A stretch of DNA of 64,000 nt from Selaginella tamariscina (Eukaryota; Streptophyta; Lycopodiopsida; Selaginellales; Selaginellaceae). The position numbers and the translations under genes were made by a program. A model generated the notes under the pieces. That model was not told the origin of the DNA. It did no database searches and saw only the letters and a list, made by a program, of their open reading frames with translations. How positions within the stretch are numbered: position 1 is the first letter of the stretch; every line of letters starts with the position of its first letter. The DNA lies in contig PUQB01000317.1 of assembly GCA_003024785.1 (NCBI GenBank), positions 179,560 to 243,559 on the forward strand. The letters are read 5' to 3'. This document shows, one piece after another, positions 58,743 through 64,000 of this stretch.

Positions 58743-60566
58743 TTAGTGAACCAACGGCTCCGCCCCAGTCGATAAAAGGTCTGCAGTATGAGGAAGTGGG
58801 TACACATCTGAGATGGTTACCTTATTTAATGGGCGATAGTCAATGCAGAATCGAATGCTCCCATCATGCTTTGTCACAAGATGAGGTTCGCACATCAAGG
58901 ACTTCGAGATTTCGGATAACACCCTTCTCCACATCTCTTTGACATTTGCTCATAAGATCTTGAGCTCCTTTGGTGACCGACACCGAACAGGTACCTTGAT
59001 TGGCCTAATATCTCAAGTTGGAATAGGGTGGTGTCGCAATCTTCACCCCAAATGACAAGTCAAAGTTGAAAAGATCAGCATATTCTTTCTTGAGTTAATC
59101 AACAACTGCAGCACGACGATCATCTGATGGTCCAAAGAAGAAAGGAAGAGCATGAAGGGAAAATGGTTGGAAGTAGGGGTGAGACAAAAGTGATGAAAGC
59201 AGAGGTGGAAACAGATGAACGAAGTGGAATAAAAATAAGAGGAATGGAAGAAAGACGAGGGAGAGTCAAACAGGGGGAGACTTTTCAAAGTCACACTTAG
59301 CATGATTGTGAGTCAACCAATCCATACCAAGGATAAGGTGCACCATCCGCAAAGATTAAAGCTAAGCTCACGATCGTCCACACGAACAACAATGTTAACT
59401 TCATCCCACGAATAAGCATGAGTGTGTTATTGCCGTATAGAATGAAGACTAGTTCTACCGCACGGCACAAATGAAGGCTACAACGTGTAGCAACAAATTG
59501 AGAAATAGAGGACAAACTTGAACCTGTATCCACCAACACTGAAAGGAAAATAGGATGTGACGTGTGATTAAATCGAGCTTAAAAAGTGAAGACCGGATGA
59601 TTTGGTGCTAAGTGAACCTTGATGATACTCCCGAAAGAAAGACAGAGGGGTCACTAATTTATTCGCACGAGGACCCTCCTGTACTTGTGCGATTCGTCGT
59701 TTCTCGGATCCACCGCATCACGACCTTCCACTGCAGCAGCACCAACCAGACGTTGTTGATGCCATGGCCTCCACCCTGGAAATGGGGGACGCCAATCGGG
59801 AAACTGTTGATAGCGCCGATACGTGTGTCCAACCTCATCACACGCTCAACAACAAACTACACGTCCGTCCTCGTCCACGGGCCCAACCTTGTGCTGGTAC
59901 ACGAGTAGCAACAGCCTCAACCTCCATTAGAATAGGTCCATCCCCAACATGAAGTGGAACGAGAGCACGTGAAGGTGCAAGTGGGAGAGGTGACGACTCA
60001 TATCATTGTGCCAGCCTCAAAGCATCGTCAAGAGTCACTGGAGCTAGTGCATGCACAAGCCCCACAAGGTCTTGACGAAGTGTTGTCCACAACATACCTA
60101 ACTTGATGCGTTTTGACATGTTAGGTTCTGCACACAGCAAAAGGCTTCAAAAGCGAACATCAAACTGTATCACCGACTCAAATAGCTCTTGACGAATACG
60201 ATGCAACTGTGGAAAAGCATCATCACAGTCGTCCGCATGCCCAAATGCACGTTTGAAGATCTCTAGAAAAATACTTCAATCTCCACGAGTTGCAACGTGC
60301 AGACCATTGTACCACTGCAACGCCATCCCTTGAAGACAAGTAGGAAACTCACGCAAACACTGAGCACCGTCCCACGAATGATATGTGGCAACCACAGTGA
60401 AGTGGTCAAACCAATGGTACACATCATCTTTAGTATTTTCGCAAAAGAAATTTGGTTGGACGCGGGGGTTTGCAACATGAACAAGAGGAGTACCTTGGGT
60501 TGTGAATGCTGCCATCAGCTGAGAGTGATTGTTCAATTGCATACGCATGGCATCCAACAACTGCAT
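58743..60566 (-). pseudogene. Gag, protease and RT start of element 2
   Basis: Gag (60566-60276) has DDVYHWFDHF and REFPTCLQGMALQWYNGL. Protease (59539-59297) has LVDTGSS. The RT start (58934-58743) has [16 protein letters not shown] and [17 protein letters not shown]. All lie in different frames with stops between, so no polyprotein can be made as written. Confidence 0.8.
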
Positions 60567-60737
60567 GAGTAACTACTCCACAGACAAAGGATTTACCTGT
60601 TATGGATTCATGGACAAAAAAAAGACAAAATCTACAAAAAAAGGAATAGATCTAGACAATGGAAAAGCTAGATCTAAGAAGACAAAGAAAATTTATAAAA
60701 AGACACAAATCCGAGCACTCCGTAAGGACAATTAAAG

Positions 60738-60751
60738 GTCACCTCCACCAA
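60738..60751 (-). other. Primer-binding site of element 2
   Basis: The coding strand reads TGGTGGAGGTGACC just inside the 5' LTR, after a short spacer. It agrees with the element 1 site over its first eight bases. Confidence 0.6.
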
Positions 60752-60753
60752 TA

Positions 60754-60913
60754 TGAGAGCTCAGAATATAAAAATGTGTATATCCATTAGTTCAAAAACC
60801 CTAACTTATATACAAGAGTGAGTAGTCCCAGATTGAATCCAATCTAACAGTTATCAAAATCCACTACGTTAATAATAGTATGTGCATATGCAGCAGTACA
60901 CGTGGATCTTACA
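60754..60913 (-). repeat. 5' LTR of element 2
   Basis: TGAGAGCTCAGAATATAA to GTGGATCTTACA, 160 bp. It is longer than the left copy by about 18 bp around AAAATCCACTACG. Confidence 0.8.
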
Positions 60914-61667
60914 ACATATGATATGAAGGTGAAGAAATATGTGCCCTTATGCTAGTGTTGGATGCTCAGGTCAAAGTTACCATTGCATGTAGTGTCCCCT
61001 GTGTAAATATATTTGCATAGATGCTAGCCACTAGAATATGTTATAGAACCTCATCTTCCACATGTCCGAGGCAAAGCTTCCACGTTAGCGCTGTTCTAGA
61101 GATCTTACAGTCCAACCATAGTACACTTGTTTATTTTCTAATAAAGATGGAGACCCTTGCTCTTATTAATCCATGTTTATGAGTTACTAATGAAATTCAT
61201 CTCAGCCTTTTCTCTTTTTATACTCAATAAATTGGAACTACAAACGTACCTCTAGACTGTCACTATATCTCGGGGTTTTTTTCAGGAAGTATAGGTGCAG
61301 GTCTAACAGTGCCATCAGGGATTTCTCTACTTGCACCACCAAAAGGAACTATCGAGACTCACTCTAATGTGTATGAATGGAAGTCAAAATCGCAACTAGA
61401 TCTTTTAGTATGCCCTTTGCTCCATCAATCAGCTTCCAAATACCATAGTATTGGCATTCTGCTTGCGTATGTTTTGGAAGTGCGATGTTGCCACTCGAAA
61501 TTTCATATTGCAATGGTATGCAAGTACCTATTATGCATAATGCAAACACGGTAGCTCAAGAATGAAAGCACTATAAGTTGGAGTATCGTGGGTGTGGACG
61601 TAGTAACATAGCACATTGGCCAAAGAGGTGAAGGTCGAAGTTATAGAGGACGTGGTTACGGTAGTAT
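60914..61667. other. Spacer between elements 2 and 3
   Basis: Mixed sequence. An 81-codon plus-strand frame at 61309-61554 and its antisense show no domain. No gene called. Confidence 0.5.
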
Positions 61668-62248
61668 TGTCACGACCCGATACAGGATACAGGATACGGG
61701 TTGCAGGATATTCCTACAAGGATTCCGATTGCAAGATATTCCTATAGGATATGCCTAGAGGATAAGGGACATGTGGACTCATCTTAGCCTCTGCATGCAT
61801 GCAGCCACTTTTAGATGCATGCAACCACTTTTAGCACTCATGCCTAGATTAGCTCTTGGAGTTGTGAGCATAAAAGCTCCGACCTAATTGTTGTACAATC
61901 AGTTACTATCAACACCAGTCTTACTACGATCAATCTTGTCTTGTCTTGTTCTTGTCTTGCTCCTTGCTTCTTGTTCTCTCCTGTCTCGCTCTGATCCTGT
62001 CCTGCTCCTGTCTTGCTCCTGGATCCTGTCTTGCTCATGTCTTGCTTCCGGATCCTATCTGTTCCTGTCTTGCTTTGGATCCTGTCCTGCTTCCTGTCTT
62101 GCTCCCGGATCCTATCTGTCCTGTTTGCTCCTGGATCCGTCCTGTTCTCCTGAGTTCCTAGTTCCTGTCCTGCTCTTGTCCTGTCCTGAGTCAAGCCTTC
62201 TGTTCTTGGAATCCTACTCTTTCCTGGTTCCTGGATCGTGGCTTGACA
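61668..62248 (+). repeat. 5' LTR of element 3
   Basis: Begins TGTCACGACCCGATACAGG and ends GTGGCTTGACA, 581 bp, with TGTCA/TGACA inverted ends. The GGATA(C/T)-rich start is followed by a promoter-like ATAAAAG at 61870-61876. The second half (61920-62235) is a CT-rich series of CTTGTC, CCTGTC and GCTCCTGGATC units. The 3' border is inferred from the CA end and the adjacent primer site, as the other LTR is outside the window. Confidence 0.75.
61870..61912 (+). promoter_or_regulatory. LTR promoter and predicted RNA 5' end with self-primer
   Basis: ATAAAAG at 61870-61876 is a TATA-like box. About 30 bp downstream, where transcription should begin, lies CAGTTACTATCAA (61900-61912). This is the exact reverse complement of the sequence two bases behind the LTR (62251-62263). 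In Tf1 the first 11 nt of the RNA pair with the primer site in just this way. Confidence 0.6.
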
Positions 62249-62250
62249 GT

Positions 62251-62263
62251 TTGATAGTAACTG
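62251..62263 (+). other. Primer-binding site of element 3, self-primed type
   Basis: TTGATAGTAACTG, starting two bases after the LTR. It does not start with TGG, so a tRNA CCA end cannot pair. It is perfectly complementary to 61900-61912 over 13 bases. Confidence 0.6.
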
Positions 62264-62342
62264 CTTTCATAGCTCTCCGTTTTCCAGCTACTTTTTTCCT
62301 TGATTCTTTTCCTTCGTTTTCCTCCTTTTTCTTTCATAGATC

Positions 62343-63310
62343 ATGGCTGATTTTGAGCACTTTCAACGCGAGCACCAAATGTTGCTTCATGAGCTGGCCA
62401 CTTTGCGCCAAGTGGTCACCGATCTAAGGTTCCACCAATGCGGCACATGCAGCTGCTGATGCATCCTCCAAGGCTGCTGCGCAGGCTCTCTCTCAGGCAT
62501 CGGTGGTTCCCTCTTCATCGAACTTTTCTTCGGAGCCGAAGATTAGCATGCCAGAAAGTTCAGTGGCAATCGTGCCGATTTCCAAGGTTTCCTGAATCAG
62601 ATCCGGCTCTTGATCCGCATGCAACCACGCCGCTACTCGACTGATGCACAAAAGGTGGCCTTTTGGCATCCTTACTAAGTGGATCTCCACGGGCTTGGGT
62701 TGCCCCCTTGCTGGAGCGTGACGACCCATTGATGGAAGACTTTGAAGGTTTCGTGGCTGCCTTTGAAGCCTGCTTTGGAGATCCTGATAAGTACCGTTCC
62801 ATGCACGAAGTTACGGAAGCTCACTCAAGGATCCCGACCAGCTTCCGTTATGCATCCGAATTTCAGCAACTTTGCACGAACATTCCATGGGACGAGACTG
62901 CATTGATCGAACACTTCCGTTTTGGGTTGAGGGATGACGTGAAGGACCTTCTCCTTACGTTACCGGATGCCCAAACATTAGCGGAGATCATGCAACAAGC
63001 TGTTCGTTGCGACAACCGTTTGTTCGAGCGTCGTCAGGAAAGATCCCGTCAGCAGTTCCTGCAAACCAATCCTGCAGCTGTGGTACATGTTCCTGCACCA
63101 CCTTCTGGAGTAGTTCCTATGGAGGTTGAGAAATCCAAGCGTGGCTCTCTTTCCGCTGCTGAGAAGCAACGTCGCGCAGTGAGAACCTATGCTTGTATTG
63201 TGGTGAGCAGGACACAAGGTGGCAGATGTCCTATTAAAGCCAGGAAGTTCAAGACGCGTGAAGTTGAAGCTGAAGTTCAGTCGGAAAACTTCAATGTCCA
63301 CTTCGTCTAG
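62343..63310 (+). CDS. Gag of element 3 (frames broken)
   Basis: Start MADFEHFQREHQMLLHELAT at 62343, a coiled-coil-like helix, then an Ala/Ser-rich linker in shifted frames. From 62663 the frame is open for 215 codons: SLLSGSPRAWVAPLLERDDP, FVAAFEACFGDPDKY, SEFQQLCTNIPWDETALIEH, FRFGLRDDVKDLLLTLPDAQ. This is the capsid core of Tf1/sushi/RTL-type Gag. A CCHC zinc knuckle lies at about 63190-63235 but is divided between frames by two one-base losses. Confidence 0.8.
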
Positions 63311-63321
63311 GAGCCGCGAAG

Positions 63322-63774
63322 TTGGACGTAGGTGCAGGCTCCATTGGTGCTGCTCATACCATTCCATCACTTAAGTTTCCTGTACACATTCATCTTAATA
63401 ATCGAGAGCTCAAGGAGTTTGCCCTGTTAGACACTGGTGCAAATGCATGCTTCATGGATGACACTTTTGCAACTCAACATGGCATTTCGGTGGTGAAGTT
63501 GAAGCGTGCAGTTCCTGTAGAGGTGGCCGATGGGCGTCTGATTGCTTCTGGCGCAGTTACCCATGCTACCGAACCTCTCTCTTGCAGTCATGGCACATTC
63601 AACTGTTCAATTTCCTTCAACTTGATCAAGACTCGGTCGACTCCCATCATTTTGGGCATGCCATGGTTCGTTGTTGCAAATCCGCAGATCGACTGGAGGT
63701 CTAGGACGCTCACGTTTTCCTCTCCACAGCTAGGATCAATCCTGTACCTTCCTGCGTGCAGGATACATCCTTAG
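63322..63774 (+). CDS. Retropepsin-type protease of element 3
   Basis: 150 open codons. FALLDTGANACFMDDTFA carries the DTG active-site triplet, and PIILGMPWFVVANPQIDWRS is the C-terminal ILG block followed by the NPxIDW motif typical of Tf1/sushi-type elements. The frame ends at 63774; the following Pro/Ser-rich sequence (VPVPVPV...) continues in another frame as a linker to RT outside the window. Confidence 0.8.
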   Translation: MDVGAGSIGAAHTIPSLKFPVHIHLNNRELKEFALLDTGANACFMDDTFATQHGISVVKLKRAVPVEVADGRLIASGAVTHATEPLSCSHGTFNCSISFNLIKTRSTPIILGMPWFVVANPQIDWRSRTLTFSSPQLGSILYLPACRIHP

Positions 63775-64000
63775 TATCTGAGGCAGTACAAGCTACAGGA
63801 TTGACCGTGCCTGTTCCTGTACCAGTGTTGAAGACTCCTCCTCGACAGGATTCACCTCATGTCAGTTCCTCAGCACATCCGCAGGCTCTCTCCACTCCTG
63901 TAAGTTTGCGGTTCCTGTACAGGGTTCTTCCAATCCTGTATCAGTGTCGAAGGTTCCTCCTCAACAGGATCCACCTCCTGTTGATTCGTCAGCACATCGC

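Larger units (their letters stand above)
54471..60913 (-). mobile_element. Ty3/gypsy LTR retrotransposon 2 (decayed, same lineage as element 1)
   Basis: Minus orientation, short LTRs at 54471-54612 and 60754-60913, primer site directly inside the right LTR. Coding remnants follow in the normal order from right to left: gag (about 60566-60276), protease (about 59539-59300, LVDTGSSLSSIS), RT (58930 to about 56200, interrupted), RNase H (about 56350-56000) and integrase (55946 to about 54950). Domain blocks match element 1 (for example [20 protein letters not shown] and HRRVMEKLHRSFYWPELR). It has many more shifts and stops than element 1, so it is older or less well read. A clear target duplication was not found. 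Confidence 0.85.
61668..64000 (+). mobile_element. Ty3/gypsy LTR retrotransposon 3, Tf1/sushi-like, 5' part
   Basis: Plus orientation, cut by the window end. 5' LTR, self-complementary primer site, gag and protease are present; RT and integrase should follow outside the window. Gag and protease differ clearly from elements 1 and 2 and resemble those of fungal and vertebrate Ty3 elements (Tf1, sushi; domesticated RTL/PEG10-type Gag). Confidence 0.85.

Overview
This is a nuclear segment of a land-plant genome. Genes have GT-AG introns, strongly AT-rich spacers, telo-box-like promoter motifs and typical plant families: a WAT1/EamA transporter, bHLH121-like factor, SCAR/WAVE, HAESA-type LRR receptor kinase, UGT, EBS-type BAH-PHD protein, ERD15 and a group-C Raf-like kinase. 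Many introns are only about 50-100 nt and are filled by CA/GT and GA/CT microsatellites. Very short introns plus non-seed-plant-type Ty3 elements fit a lycophyte such as Selaginella better than a typical angiosperm, but the species cannot be fixed from the sequence. Single-base homopolymer losses break the reading frame in almost every conserved gene, which looks like uncorrected long-read error, so most 'broken' genes here are probably intact in the organism.

Layout. 1-4.9 kb: AT-rich spacer without genes. 5.4-7.2 kb (-): WAT1-related transporter. 8.5-10.7 kb: two divergent, related Fic-domain genes sharing a 351-bp promoter; one keeps the full Fic motif, the other is a predicted pseudo-enzyme. 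10.8-12.3 kb (-): cytosolic-type phosphoglycerate kinase. 13.2-15.8 kb (+): RecX family protein. 16.6-18.5 kb (+): bHLH121/URI-like factor. 18.6-24.0 kb: a small terminal-inverted-repeat element split by a Ty3/gypsy element. 24.1-31.2 kb (+): a Raf-like kinase gene and a RING gene, followed by two further decayed copies of the same kinase-RING cassette carrying a 30-bp minisatellite. 31.7-32.8 kb (+): molybdenum-cofactor-sulfurase-like gene. 33.5-41.9 kb (+): SCAR/WAVE with its complete C-terminal WH2-acidic end. 42.1-43.8 kb (-): possible unknown multi-exon gene. 43.9-47.2 kb (+): LRR receptor kinase. 47.3-49.3 kb (-): UDP-glycosyltransferase. 50.6-50.8 kb (-): small protein. 51.3-52.4 kb (-): EBS-like histone reader, divergent from 53.1-53.5 kb (+) ERD15-like. 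54.5-60.9 kb: a second decayed Ty3 element interrupted by a 1.8-kb solo LTR. 61.7 kb to the end: the 5' part of a third, different Ty3 element whose LTR and primer-binding site have the layout of Tf1/sushi-type self-priming.

The cellular genes are unrelated housekeeping, signalling and regulatory genes. The most notable items are the divergent Fic/pseudo-Fic pair, the self-complementary priming signal of the third LTR element, and the triplicated kinase-RING cassette in which minisatellite DNA stands where kinase exons used to be.
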